Position numbers and translations under genes: made by a program
Notes under the pieces: model-generated
What the model saw: only the letters and a program-made list of their open reading frames with translations
Told to the model about the DNA's origin: nothing
Database searches by the model: none
Part shown: piece by piece, positions 21,243-31,900 of the stretch
How positions within the stretch are numbered: the stretch's first letter is position 1
Layout: each line of letters opens with the position of its first letter
Source of the DNA: Zygnema cylindricum
Lineage: Eukaryota; Streptophyta; Zygnematophyceae; Zygnematales; Zygnemataceae
Length of the DNA stretch: 64,000 bases
NCBI GenBank assembly: GCA_037447655.1
Contig: JBBHKE010001856.1
Coordinates: forward strand, 68,428-132,427
Direction of reading: 5' to 3'

Positions 21243-21783
21243 GTGTTCCGTCATGGTACTTTGCAGTTGGCGCGCTTTGCGCGCGCCGCGGCTGATTGGT
21301 TTATTTGTACTTAGATACTTGTTGGTTCACTTGAGGTCTTGTGACGTTACATTGTAGAATCGGGCGTCGGCGGGAATTGACAATGTTTCGCATCGCGACG
21401 CACGATTCTATTTCGCGTCGGTGTGGAGATTTGTCCTGGAGTTTTGGTTGACGTTACAGGACGTACCTTTTGATTGTGTACGGACATCTATGATGTTTCG
21501 AAAAGACTACGTACTTTATTCCTTGTACGGTTGTGATTCTTTGTATGTTTGTTGTTTGGCTCCGGACCGTTAAAGGGTCCGAAGCCACCCGGGTGGTTTT
21601 TTTTCAAAACGAGCCACCCGGTGGCCTTTTCCTTTTCAGCGAATGTTCCCGCCGATCCATCCGCTTTTGGTAGAACTTCCTTTAGTGAAATGTGCTGACG
21701 TAAATTATCGACACTCGATTCGGATGACTTCCGTAAATTACTATTTTCGGCCTCCCGGTATAATGAAAAAAAGACCCACCCGG
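21243..21783. other. Intergenic stretch with clustered palindromes
   Basis: No gene recognised. It contains a GCGCGC-rich patch near 21280-21296, a CGGACC/GGTCCG hairpin near 21564-21581, the 12-bp palindrome CCACCCGGGTGG at 21585-21596, and the related GCCACCCGGTGGC at 21613-21625. Confidence 0.6.
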
Positions 21784-22168
21784 GACGCTATTTTTCTGGC
21801 TGGAGTCGCGGAATTTGCTTCTTCGCCGCCGCTGTCCAGATTTTGCCGTGTGACAGCTCGTTGCGTATATTTCCAAATCCTCTTCATGGGAAAATTAACG
21901 GTGCACGATTCCGGTGGCTTCGTTGCAAAGATACGCCCGGAATACGGCTCGGTACCCCGAAGAGAGACTTGGGGCAGACGCTATTTTTCAGGCTGGAGTC
22001 GTGGAATTGTTTCTCCGCCTTCACTTGTCGGATTTTGACGTGTGATAGCTCGTTGCGTAGCTGTTGAAGTCCTATTCGTGGAAAAATTAACGTTGCGCGC
22101 TTCCGATGTTTCGTTGGAAATATATCATCGGAATAATGCTCGGTATCCAAAAAGAAACCTTGGGGCAA
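21784..22168. repeat. Tandem repeat, about 193-bp units
   Basis: Two units begin GACGCTATTTTTC.GGCTGGAGTCG at 21784 and 21977. They share GTGTGA.AGCTCGTTGCGTA, GGAAAATTAACG and ACTTGGGGCA-type words. A further unit lies beyond the LTR element at about 27963-28125, so the retrotransposon at 22273-27895 inserted within or beside this array. Confidence 0.8.
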
Positions 22169-23105
22169 ATGTTGCCATCTTTGGTAACACACGCTTCCTT
22201 GCTTGGGGCAAACGCTTTCCATTCATTTTTTCTTCTTTTCACACTGTATAAAAAATGGCATACCCGCGGAGGTGTTGCTTTTGGGAAACCATCTGAGCGA
22301 TCGGAGGAATCCCCCGCAGCCACAGATAGATTTGTCCTAGCGCAGGCAATCACTAGAGGGACACTGAGATAGATCACAAAGGTATAGATAGGATATTGAG
22401 AGAGGAATAGAGAGGATACAATCACATCAACATTAGAATAGACAAGATAGTTGCAATTCAGCTTATGATAGAAGAACTAGTCAAGGGGTCACTTAGCGAA
22501 AGCTAAGGTGATCCCCCAAAGAGATTACAATGAAGTTCAGACACTTGTAATCCCTAATCTCAACTGAGACTAAAGCTGAGTTCTTAACTACTCTCTAATC
22601 TAATCTGTACACTGAATGTAATGATATGAAATGTCTTTGGAAGTCTACACTCTTGCACTCACTAAATGATGTATGACAAAGTGTTATCTTCTGAAAGCTT
22701 CTCCTGTGCATCATAAGCCCTATGCTTTGATTCCTTAAGCCTTAATGAGATGCTTGCCTTACATGCCCATTTATCCTTTCTGAATGCATCTGTGGTGATG
22801 TGCTTAATGGAGTGGTGGATTGTGGTCCAATGGATGAATGGCATGTGTCTTGGTGTACTCCAAAAGTGTGTCCAATGAGAACACTCGGTTTTGTCCTCTG
22901 GTGATTTCCCGTTGGAAATTGTCACATGTGACGTCCTGTCACATATCGGTACTGTAGTCCCGATTTTGGTGTATACTTGGTCAAATATCGGTTTGCTAAC
23001 AATATCGCCGAAGCCAATATATCGCTGATGGTACTGCTGTCCCATATCGCCTCGAATCGTCCGTCTCGGCATAAATTGGTATCGCGTGAAGTCGTACTTT
23101 TCAAC

Positions 23106-23408
23106 ACTCCCACTCGAATTCAGTGCGGTACCGATTTCACTTGATGTTTTAGATTTGAAACGTCGTTTCGCTTTCCAAAGGGTCTTTGTCGTGCTGTCCT
23201 TTTCATTATGGAAGTAGTTTGTACCTTCGTCACCATTTCGAATATGCGTGACGTCGCGGTCAGACTTCCTGTAAACTTCCTGGAATTTAACAAGCGACAA
23301 TTCGATTGGACCACGTTGTGTCACGTTGAATTGCGTCGATGGCGGACTGACACCTGTGACTGTACCAGTCGACCGAACCTGTACTTGCCTTGCTGTAATG
23401 GTTATCAT
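23106..23408 (-). CDS. Small downstream ORF overlapping the Gag-like ORF stop
   Basis: The stop of the long ORF and a following ATG overlap as TGATG (23410-23406), the arrangement used for termination-reinitiation in some elements. The downstream frame (MITITARQVQVRSTGTVTG...) stays open to the 3' LTR and continues through it to 22662, about 248 codons in total. Only about the first 100 codons are internal to the element. No homology was recognised; it could be chance. Confidence 0.3.
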
Positions 23409-26400
23409 CACCTCGTCCGTCGGATTTTTTGGATTACATTTGATCGAGCGCCTCTGCCGCGCTGCTGGATCGTACCCTCGAAAGACGATGTTGTACCCTT
23501 GGAAATTGCCGAACCTTGTTCTGAACCTTCTCCAGCTGTACTTAGGTTAGCTCCTTCAAGCCTCCTCTTATCTTGTATTTTGTCACCTGTGGGACAAAAA
23601 TTGTTAGTTTTCTCCTTCTCTGCTTTTTCTTTTCTTGCAGATTTCCTTCTTGCAGACTCCTCTTTCTTTGCTGAGTCCTTCTGTGAGTGATTAAACATAG
23701 AAGTCCTTCCATTCTCTTTCGAATTGGACTCGCCTCCACCTGTTTTAATCAATATCTTCTCTTTATCCAGAAATTCTGTACGCAGAATTTCACCTGTGTG
23801 AATGCTCCCACTCCCTGCTTCCGCTGCCATGTCTGGGTGTTGCTCTTTGTCCTTCGGCTCTGGAAGACTTTCTTTGGTGGCCGGATTTTGAAAGCATTGA
23901 GGTAAGTTCCCTTGAGTTTGCTCCTCGTATTTGTTCTCAAGCATGTTCATCGCTGCATTTTTCCCACTGAAATCCGCTAGCAATGCATCCTTAAATGTCC
24001 TAAATTTCGTTTTCCCGCCTTTTTCCTGCTCTTCCTTCACCAATGTTTCTGACATCCTGATATTGTGTGCAGACTGAGTTGATGTGGTCAGCTGATTGAC
24101 GGATTTCGGAGTGATGGACTTCGCTTCTCCCACTATCTTTGTGCTCTCTTGCTTGATATGGTAAGTTTTGATCTGTCCCCTCCCTTTATCCTTGACATTT
24201 GCAGAAATTGGGTTGCATTGCTGTTTTGTGACTTCTATTGGAAGAGTTTCAGAATTCCTCCTTCCACTTTTCTCCATCTTACAAAATCTGATTGTTTGTA
24301 AGGACTCTCTATTGTGCAGAAAATGCCTCTTGTCTGGACCATTTTCTACCATGGATGAATTCTGTCCATCCGGATTCTCAATCTGCTCCTTCCTTGCTTG
24401 AAGTGTGGAGCCTTGAGTTTCAGTCGCCTCCTTGAGACCTTCTCCATCCTCTAAATATTTTTCTGGTCTCCTTGGTAAGTTCACCTCTCCCTTTTCTATC
24501 GAAACACTGGTGTTTTCCCTTTCCCTAAGTGAGTTTCTGAGTATTCTACCAGCTGCATTTTTGTCACATTTGCAGTTGTCTTTCTGTCTCCTCTCAAGTC
24601 TTTGATGTGTCTTTGGGGAGTCTTTTGCTAGCTTGCTAGCTACACCATGATTGCTAATCATTTTCTGTGTTTTGATTTCTTGCAGGTTTTGTGAATTCCT
24701 AGGTTTTGAGACGTGATTGTGGGATGTTTGTGGATACATGTGTGGAGAGGGGAAATGAGGGATGCCATTGACTTTTGTGAAACTCTTGCTACTCCTTGCA
24801 TGTTTCTTTTGTGGTAAGTCATTGTGACAATCCTCTATCTCTTTGTCTACTCTCCCACTATCTTGCATCGCTTTCAGTTTGAGTTCTCTATCATTTTGGT
24901 TGACCTTAACTCCTGCTGTTTCTGATGCATCACCATTACTCTTTTGTGATACCCATCCACCTATTACGTGTCCACTACTACTTCCGCTGCATGATAGTTG
25001 TGTGTTGGCCTCTAGAAGTGGGTTTTGTTTTTCTGACACCTGATTATTACTCTGATCATTTCCGTGGACTTTGCCTTTCTGTTGTGGCAGGTGCACAACC
25101 TTTGGGGAGATTTTGAGAGGGTCCTTGTCGGAGGTTTCGTCTGGAGTTTGGTACTTTTGATCGTCTCGTGTGGATACAACAATGTAACCCTCGTTGACCG
25201 ATTTCAGGTTCACGCCTTTTGGTGAGCACCTTATGCTCCCCTTTGGGTCGCTTCGACTCCTCCCACTGAATTGTGACTCCGTGAACTTAGTTCCATTGCT
25301 CCTTTCTTTCTGTTCCCAGCAAGTCCCAAAAATTGTCTTACCGTGTAAAGCGGTGTTAGTATGTTTTTCTGCTCTTGTAGCCATGCTTCTGCTTGCATTG
25401 CAAATTCTCTCCTTACTGTCATTACAGATTTTGTCCATGCTCTCGTTGCAGATTCTGACTTTGGAATAGGAATGTTTCCCAGCCAGCTGGTTTCTAATGT
25501 CCACAAGTTTTCTTGCCATTTTCAGATTGGCGTTCCGTGAACCCAGCTGTCCTCTTTGTTGTGGAAGATCTTCCTTGTTGAGTTTTGCATTCCTGTCCTT
25601 CCAACTTCCATTGCCCTGGTGAGTTGCCTCTATCTTAGAGTCTACTGTGTTGCCCTTGTTTGCTGTTGAGCTGGCTATGGGTTCTCCTTTGATCTCTAGC
25701 CTGACAACTATTTCTGGTGATCTCTGAGCCGTCCTAGTTGAGTGGATGCCCTGATCTCTCTTGTTGTGACTATTGGTCCTTTGTGGTTGCTCGTGCCTTT
25801 GTGACTTATCTGACTCATCTTTCTGCCCTGTTTGACCTATTGTTACATGCAGATCATGAGTGAAGATCTGTGGGGAGGTGCCCGTTGTTGCATCAGAGTT
25901 TGTCAAAACTCCATCTCTTTGTGGCCCCCTTTCGTCATCTGTTGCACCTGCACCTACACAATGGTGAGTCTTAACCTGAGTGTCTTGTTTATCTGCTCCT
26001 CTGAGGGGCAGATTCTCCTTGCACCTGTTGTTGACTGCTTCCCATGTGTCCTTTGCTGCTGATTTGAAGCTCTGTCTGCACTTTGCTGACTCCTTCATTT
26101 TCCTGCAGCTTTTGTAAGTAATATCAATTACTTTCGATGTGGCAGGGACCTTGATTCTCTGTGATCTGTCCTCACCATCTTTTGCTTGGTCGTTTTTGAC
26201 ATTCTCCTTCTCGTTGCTGTTTGCAGGATTTGCGACCTTTGTCGCGCACCTCGCATTGCTGGTTGGTTGAGGGCATGTTGACTTCTTGAGGATCTTGAGA
26301 CGGTATAGTCTGTCGCCTCTTCTCTCTCCTTCCGCCAGTAGCAAACCGTTTCTGGTAAGCTCTACTTTCCCGTTTTCCCAATTAGAAGAGATGCCAATGG

Positions 26401-27052
26401 TTTCGGCTTGACAAATAGAATATATGTTATGGAGTGAGTCTGGAACAAAATGGACGTTTGTGAGGGTTCTCTCTAGCTTTTTCCCTTTTACTACGACGTC
26501 TATGGTGATGTTGCCTATGCCTTGAGCTAGGAGGGTCCTACCATCTACCATCAATGCTCGTTTGGGTGATATGCTTTTGAAAGATGTAAAGTGTTCTCTC
26601 GTGAATGTTATGTGTGTTGGGGTAGTAAGGTCTATGATCCAGTCATGATCTAGAGGTTTTGTGTTGGAAACTGTCATTGTGTTTAACATTTCTCTCCCTC
26701 TCTCTGTGGCTGTTTCCCTATCCCCTTCCGCTCGTTTGTGGCGTGAGGCCAGTGCCTCCCACACAATCCATGAGTTTCTCAACCTCACCATTTCTGCCAG
26801 TTCGGGATCCGCTCGATGATCTTTGAATTGGCTTATGATTATCCACTTTGCTTGAATCTCTCTTAGATCCCAGATCTCCATTGAATCATTCTCATCTTTT
26901 GTCTCTGTTCCCTTTGATCCAGGAACAGTCCGCAGCTCCTCTCGGGTGACAATTCCCAAGAGGCTTCTCTCCTCGAGCAATCTGGTCACTCGTATTCTCC
27001 ACTCTTCGAAGTCCCGTACCTTGAACCTATCTAATGGCCCAAGTGGGCCCAT
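23408..27052 (-). CDS. Long Gag-like ORF of the nonautonomous LTR element (about 1,214 aa)
   Basis: The ORF is uninterrupted. Starting at the ATG inside the primer-binding site gives about 1,214 residues; the frame stays open 27 codons further into the LTR (to 27133). Residues about 1-120 look like a copia Gag N-terminus (RDFEEWRIRVTRLL, then an IVWEALASRH-like block). A copia protease-like region follows (WIIDLTTPTHIT), where the catalytic D-S/T-G reads D-L-T, so protease activity is unlikely. The remaining 900 or so residues are hydrophilic, rich in Lys, Ser, Asn, Gln and Glu, with few hydrophobic segments. They look disordered and match nothing I recognise. The C-terminus has KKEESARRKSARKEKAEKEK-type charged sequence. 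It may be structural or RNA-binding. Confidence 0.75.
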   Translation of the reverse strand: MGPLGPLDRFKVRDFEEWRIRVTRLLEERSLLGIVTREELRTVPGSKGTETKDENDSMEIWDLREIQAKWIIISQFKDHRADPELAEMVRLRNSWIVWEALASRHKRAEGDRETATERGREMLNTMTVSNTKPLDHDWIIDLTTPTHITFTREHFTSFKSISPKRALMVDGRTLLAQGIGNITIDVVVKGKKLERTLTNVHFVPDSLHNIYSICQAETIGISSNWENGKVELTRNGLLLAEGERRGDRLYRLKILKKSTCPQPTSNARCATKVANPANSNEKENVKNDQAKDGEDRSQRIKVPATSKVIDITYKSCRKMKESAKCRQSFKSAAKDTWEAVNNRCKENLPLRGADKQDTQVKTHHCVGAGATDDERGPQRDGVLTNSDATTGTSPQIFTHDLHVTIGQTGQKDESDKSQRHEQPQRTNSHNKRDQGIHSTRTAQRSPEIVVRLEIKGEPIASSTANKGNTVDSKIEATHQGNGSWKDRNAKLNKEDLPQQRGQLGSRNANLKMARKLVDIRNQLAGKHSYSKVRICNESMDKICNDSKERICNASRSMATRAEKHTNTALHGKTIFGTCWEQKERSNGTKFTESQFSGRSRSDPKGSIRCSPKGVNLKSVNEGYIVVSTRDDQKYQTPDETSDKDPLKISPKVVHLPQQKGKVHGNDQSNNQVSEKQNPLLEANTQLSCSGSSSGHVIGGWVSQKSNGDASETAGVKVNQNDRELKLKAMQDSGRVDKEIEDCHNDLPQKKHARSSKSFTKVNGIPHFPSPHMYPQTSHNHVSKPRNSQNLQEIKTQKMISNHGVASKLAKDSPKTHQRLERRQKDNCKCDKNAAGRILRNSLRERENTSVSIEKGEVNLPRRPEKYLEDGEGLKEATETQGSTLQARKEQIENPDGQNSSMVENGPDKRHFLHNRESLQTIRFCKMEKSGRRNSETLPIEVTKQQCNPISANVKDKGRGQIKTYHIKQESTKIVGEAKSITPKSVNQLTTSTQSAHNIRMSETLVKEEQEKGGKTKFRTFKDALLADFSGKNAAMNMLENKYEEQTQGNLPQCFQNPATKESLPEPKDKEQHPDMAAEAGSGSIHTGEILRTEFLDKEKILIKTGGGESNSKENGRTSMFNHSQKDSAKKEESARRKSARKEKAEKEKTNNFCPTGDKIQDKRRLEGANLSTAGEGSEQGSAISKGTTSSFEGTIQQRGRGARSNVIQKIRRTR

Positions 27053-27962
27053 AACCTGTTGCTTTTGGGAAACCATCTGAGCGATCGGAGGAATCCCCCG
27101 CAGCCACAGATAGATTTGTCCTAGCGCAGGCAATCACTAGAGGGACACTGAGATAGATCACAAAGGTATAGATAGGATATTGAGAGAGGAATAGAGAGGA
27201 TACAATCACATCAACATTAGAATAGACAAGATAGTTGCAATTCAGCTTATGATAGAAGAACTAGTCAAGGGGTCACTTAGCGAAAGCTAAGGTGATCCCC
27301 CAAAGAGATTACAATGAAGTTCAGACACTTGTAATCCCTAATCTCAACTGAGACTAAAGCTGAGTTCTTAACTACTCTCTAATCTAATCTGTACACTGAA
27401 TGTAATGATATGAAATGTCTTTGGAAGTCTACACTCTTGCACTCACTAAATGATGTATGACAAAGTGTTATCTTCTGAAAGCTTCTCCTGTGCATCATAA
27501 GCCCTATGCTTTGATTCCTTAAGCCTTAATGAGATGCTTGCCTTACATGCCCATTTATCCCTTTCTGAATGCATCTGTGGTGATGTGCTTAATGGAGTGG
27601 TGGATTGTGGTCCAATGGATGAATGGCATGTGTCTTGGTGTACTCCAAAAGTGTGTCCAATGAGAACACTCGGTTTTGTCCTTTGTCAGATGATTTCCCG
27701 TTGGAAATCGTCACATGTGACGTCCTGTCACATATCGGTACTGTAGTCCCGATTTTGGTGTATACTTGGTCAAATATCGGTTTGCTAACAATATCGCCAA
27801 AGCCAATATATCGCTGATGGTACTGCTGTCCCATATTGCCTCGAATCGTCCGTCTCGGCATAAATTGGTATCGCGTGAAGTCGTACTTTTCAACAGGAGG
27901 ATCGCAAATTGACAGGACAAAAAGAAATACCGTCACAAAGCTAAATTTCAAGGTCTTGGTTG

Positions 27963-28125
27963 TACGTCCCGGAATTGTTTCTCCGCCGTCGCTTACCGGA
28001 TTTTAAAGTGTGATAGCTCGTTACGTAGCTTTTGAAGTCCTCTTGAAGTGAAAATTAACGGTGTGTGATTCCGATGTCTCGTAAAAACGATATGCCCGAA
28101 ATACCGCTCAGTACCTTCATCATAA
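27963..28125. repeat. Third unit of the 193-bp repeat family
   Basis: Carries GGAATTGTTTCTCCGCCGTCGC, GTGTGATAGCTCGTTACGTAGC and GTGAAAATTAACGGTG, matching the units at 21784-22168 on the other side of the inserted LTR element. Confidence 0.7.
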
Positions 28126-28798
28126 GGGAACACTAATATCAAAAGTGACGCCAACTGGCTTCACTTTTGAAATAGGACACATACTCGATTCCTGAGAACC
28201 CTAATCTAACACTATAGCATACATGGAGGCCGGTAGCTTCAAAAATGCATAAGCATGATTCGTTGCGCAAGGTCCTCCCCCCCACATTTAAGTTATTAGT
28301 ATACTATGAGCCTGGAGAGATCGATTTTTTTTGGGTTTACAGGAGGAAAAGTCGATGGAAATAAAATAAAAGTGGAGGTTTTTGGCATCATAAGTGATTC
28401 TACGTGGCGTCATATTTGCATAAGCATGACTCGTCGGGAGAGTATCCCCCTACAACATATATTTCTAACTACCAGATATAACTATTAAGAAACTCTTCTT
28501 GTGATTTCCATGTTAAAACATATTTGACATTGAAAAGCTTATCAAGAGTCAAAAAAAATTAGAAAAATTGGGAATATGGTACTCGTTTTCATAAAATTGA
28601 AAAGATTAACGAGAACTTCACAAAAAACAATACAAAGGCTAATAAAAGCATTAAATTTCCAAATTAAAGTGGACTCGAGCTGATTAAAGTTTTATTTTCG
28701 CAAATTGTAACTTTAGACTTGTAAAATAAGCTTTACGAAGACCCTTCAACTTGTGAAAAGTCAAGCACACAACGTTGTTTTTTTATTTCGAAGTGTAC
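28126..28798. other. Intergenic stretch
   Basis: AT-rich, nothing recognised. Two short similar blocks (GCATAAGCATGA.TCGT near 28247 and 28418) suggest another degraded repeat. Confidence 0.5.
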
Positions 28799-28985
28799 TG
28801 TGGTCGGTTCATACTGGAAAAACCCAAAATAATTGGATAAGGACTCACCATGCTCAACATCGAGTTGGTGACACACTCGTTCGCCCATTCAGAGTAAATG
28901 AAATGTCCCAAGTTCAAGCCCTTGCCGATTCAATTTTCCCTAGTATGGGACATGCGGAATTCAAGATTCTGCAAAATTTCCAACA
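28799..28985 (+). repeat. Degenerate solo LTR of the TRIM family
   Basis: From GGTCGGTTCATACTGG to TTTCCAACA it aligns with the TRIM LTR from position about 18 to its end. That includes the CATCGAGTTGGTGACACA acceptor/box A region, GTCCCAAGTTCAAGCCCTTG (degraded T arm/box B) and TAGTATGGGACATGC. The first bases and any partner LTR are missing. Substitutions are frequent, so it is old. Confidence 0.75.
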
Positions 28986-31900
28986 ATTTCTCGAAAAAAT
29001 TGGACTCTCAACAATAACATATTTTAAAAAATCTAATGAAACTACGAATTTAAGCACAATTTCGGTATGGTCATTTTTTTTTCCGGATCAAAATCGTAGA
29101 CAAAAATTGTCAAGATGTTAACACATTGAAAGAAAACAATCCAATTGTAAAATTAGTAAGTTGAAGATAAAAACATGTAAGCGAAGGGACGAGAGGGAGG
29201 GAGGGAGTTCGGGAGATGGGGGAATGGAGGGAAGTGAAAGTGTCAAACACCACAACAAGGTAAATCAAGTGAAAACACTCACAAAAATTCACTCACATCA
29301 CATAATGAGAGAAGAAATTATTTAATATTAATCTATTCAACGTAATTTTTAAAATGCTCTCCCTCTCTCTTTCCCTCTCTCCCTCACATCATCCAAACGA
29401 TACATTCGCTACTCGACTATAAAACATTTAAGAACCACAAAAGATGTTATGGAACGTGCAAACCTGCCTTTCGGATTACTCCAAAATGAGAACACATTGA
29501 GATCTAAAATAGTATAATTCGAAACAAAGATAAAATAAAAACAACAAAAATCAACCTTACGCCAAAATAAACAACTAAATTAAACTTAAGCTTAATAGGA
29601 CTCATATAAATAAATTAATTCGTAAAAAACGTGGACCAAAACATGAGATTAAAACAAAACATATTGATACAATGGGTTGATCTTGTAAATGTGACATAAC
29701 ATTCCCTCATGATAGGAATAAGAGTCAATCGGAATGCGCTCACAAATACTTTTATATCTCAATGCGGAAGCGATATTAAAATGAAATCAAACATTACAAC
29801 ACATCAAAAGCGCATAATCCAAGATAGAGAGAAATTAAATACTCAATAACATAAACTCATATTAACTCAATTCTTAAACATTACACTTCTCTTAATTTAT
29901 TCCTCCTTAATTGACTCTTGATTGATTCCTAATTGTTATACAATCTAACTCACACAATGGCTTTATAACTTAGCCGTAGAAACAATCTAGAACACTAACT
30001 CTAGAAGTGTCTAAATGTACTTAGACGTAAATGTGGTACAAAACAAAATGAAACTGCTAGAAACCAAACTGACAAATTCTTGTACGACAAACATTAACTT
30101 ACGCGAAACGAAACTACTAGACGTACGTCGCGCGAAACGAAACTTCTCGACGTACAATACTAAAACTTAAACGAAACAAAAATAAATCAAATCTAATCGT
30201 GTACGTGTGAAAAGTACACGCACGAAATAATACATCAAACGAAACAAAACCGAATTCGCAAACCGACGCACGGAGTACAAAAATGAAACCAAACTAAATA
30301 CGCGAAGTGACGCGAGACCAAAACTAAACCACACTAACTACGAACCAACATTCCATAGACGTAGATTCAACAATTGTAAATCGTAACACCTCACTCATTC
30401 GTAAAATGGCCGCCGCTCAAAGTGATCCTCGCTTGGCGCGCCCTCTAACAATGACAGCGTGAAGTGTTGCCTTTGTTAACTTATCGCTAGCCTCCTCCCA
30501 TATAGATATAAAATTCGAGATATATTTACGAAAATTTTCCAGTAATGGATAGATAAACACAGACACGATAATGAAAAGTAAGCCAGAGCAAGATACAAAG
30601 CACACAAGAGAGAGCGAGACAACATATTCCATAAACAAATTCTTCTTCAAAATCAGTAGCTTTTGGTTCTAGTTACCTCATTGTTAAAACACGTCTAACT
30701 CTACGCTACAAACCGTAAATTCAATACGCATTAACAAAGAGGGCCTATCACAAGGTGTAAACAAGTGAAACACAAAAGTACTACATGTAGAATGCACGAT
30801 TACATTGACCAAAAAATCAACAAGTTATAAAATTCAAACTACGACTAAACGAAAACCCCAAATAGACGGACGCTTCACAATGCGCAACAACGCTTAACAA
30901 ACGATTTCAGATTGTACTTACCATTCCACCTTGCAATGTGTGAATCATCAACCATATCTCATGAACTCGAACTCATGTCTTTTGAGTTGCAACAAGTAGT
31001 ATATTGGCGCTTCTGTAGGCATATTTGGGCCACCACCAATGTAGACATGTGTACATCTTCGATCTCTTTTAAATCAACCAAGGCACGAATAAAATGGCAT
31101 TTTTTGCAACATCTTTTGCCCTTTTGTGGAACTTAAGATTTTTCACAACCGCCATCAAACTCATTCGGTCAGCGTATACCTTCAAACAAACAATAGAAGT
31201 CCTCTACCCACTAAGCGTTTCCTTGATCTGAATGGAATCCTCAAACGTATGCCACGAAGCCATGTATTATATTTTTATAGGTTGTGGACGTAATCACCCG
31301 CTCCTCGAGAAGCAATAGTAAAATGTAATATTCACTTTTGTTACTCAAAGTTGTTATCCCAACCTGCATCACATCTTTCCATGAAATGCAAAGATTATGA
31401 ACCGGATTAAAAGAAGAATTTGATCTCAATAGTCAATATGAGATATTGTACGAGTCATTTTAATACCTCCCAACTCATATTTTTTGCAGCATGACAACAA
31501 CACTCAAGACCGAATCCTTTGCTTAAATATTTGGCCTATTAGCGACGCTCAAAAATAAAAGGATGTCGATCACTTCCCAATATGACATGTGCACCGTCTG
31601 CAACTCATATTTTTTATACTGCGTCATATCGAATACTATTTCAGATCTTGACTGTCTAATCCTCTTTATATTTCTTATACTACTCTAAATTACTCTACGT
31701 AGATTTAATGCGTTTTCGAATCCAATATAGCAAAAATTAGTTTCATGTTCAACATAGATAGTTTTGTTAACACCTACATACAATTATGTTTTCCCCCCAA
31801 CTCCAAGATTGTTTTTTATGTGCAATTTTGAACAATATCATGTATCGACAATCTTGCATGGCCACAATCACATTGTGTTAAAGAACATAAGGATCGACTC

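Larger units (their letters stand above)
22273..27895 (-). mobile_element. Young LTR retrotransposon with Gag-like ORF, no integrase or RT
   Basis: LTRs at 22273-23106 (834 bp) and 27057-27895 (839 bp) are nearly identical, with a few bases inserted or deleted. They begin TGTTG and end CAACA. The 5-bp target duplication GGAGG is at 22268-22272 and 27896-27900. On the minus strand the 5' LTR is the right one. It is followed directly by the primer-binding site GGTTATGGGCCCAC (27056-27043), matching the complement of the plant initiator tRNA-Met anticodon arm. A polypurine tract GAGTGGGAG precedes the 3' LTR at 23107. The interior holds one long ORF with gag and decayed protease motifs and a short second ORF. 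No integrase, RT or RNase H motif was found, so it would depend on a partner copia element. Confidence 0.9.

Noticed and set aside
23208-25516. Plus-strand open frames opposite the long Gag-like ORF
   Set aside because: Shorter, overlapping shadows of the 3.6-kb minus ORF; no recognisable domain.
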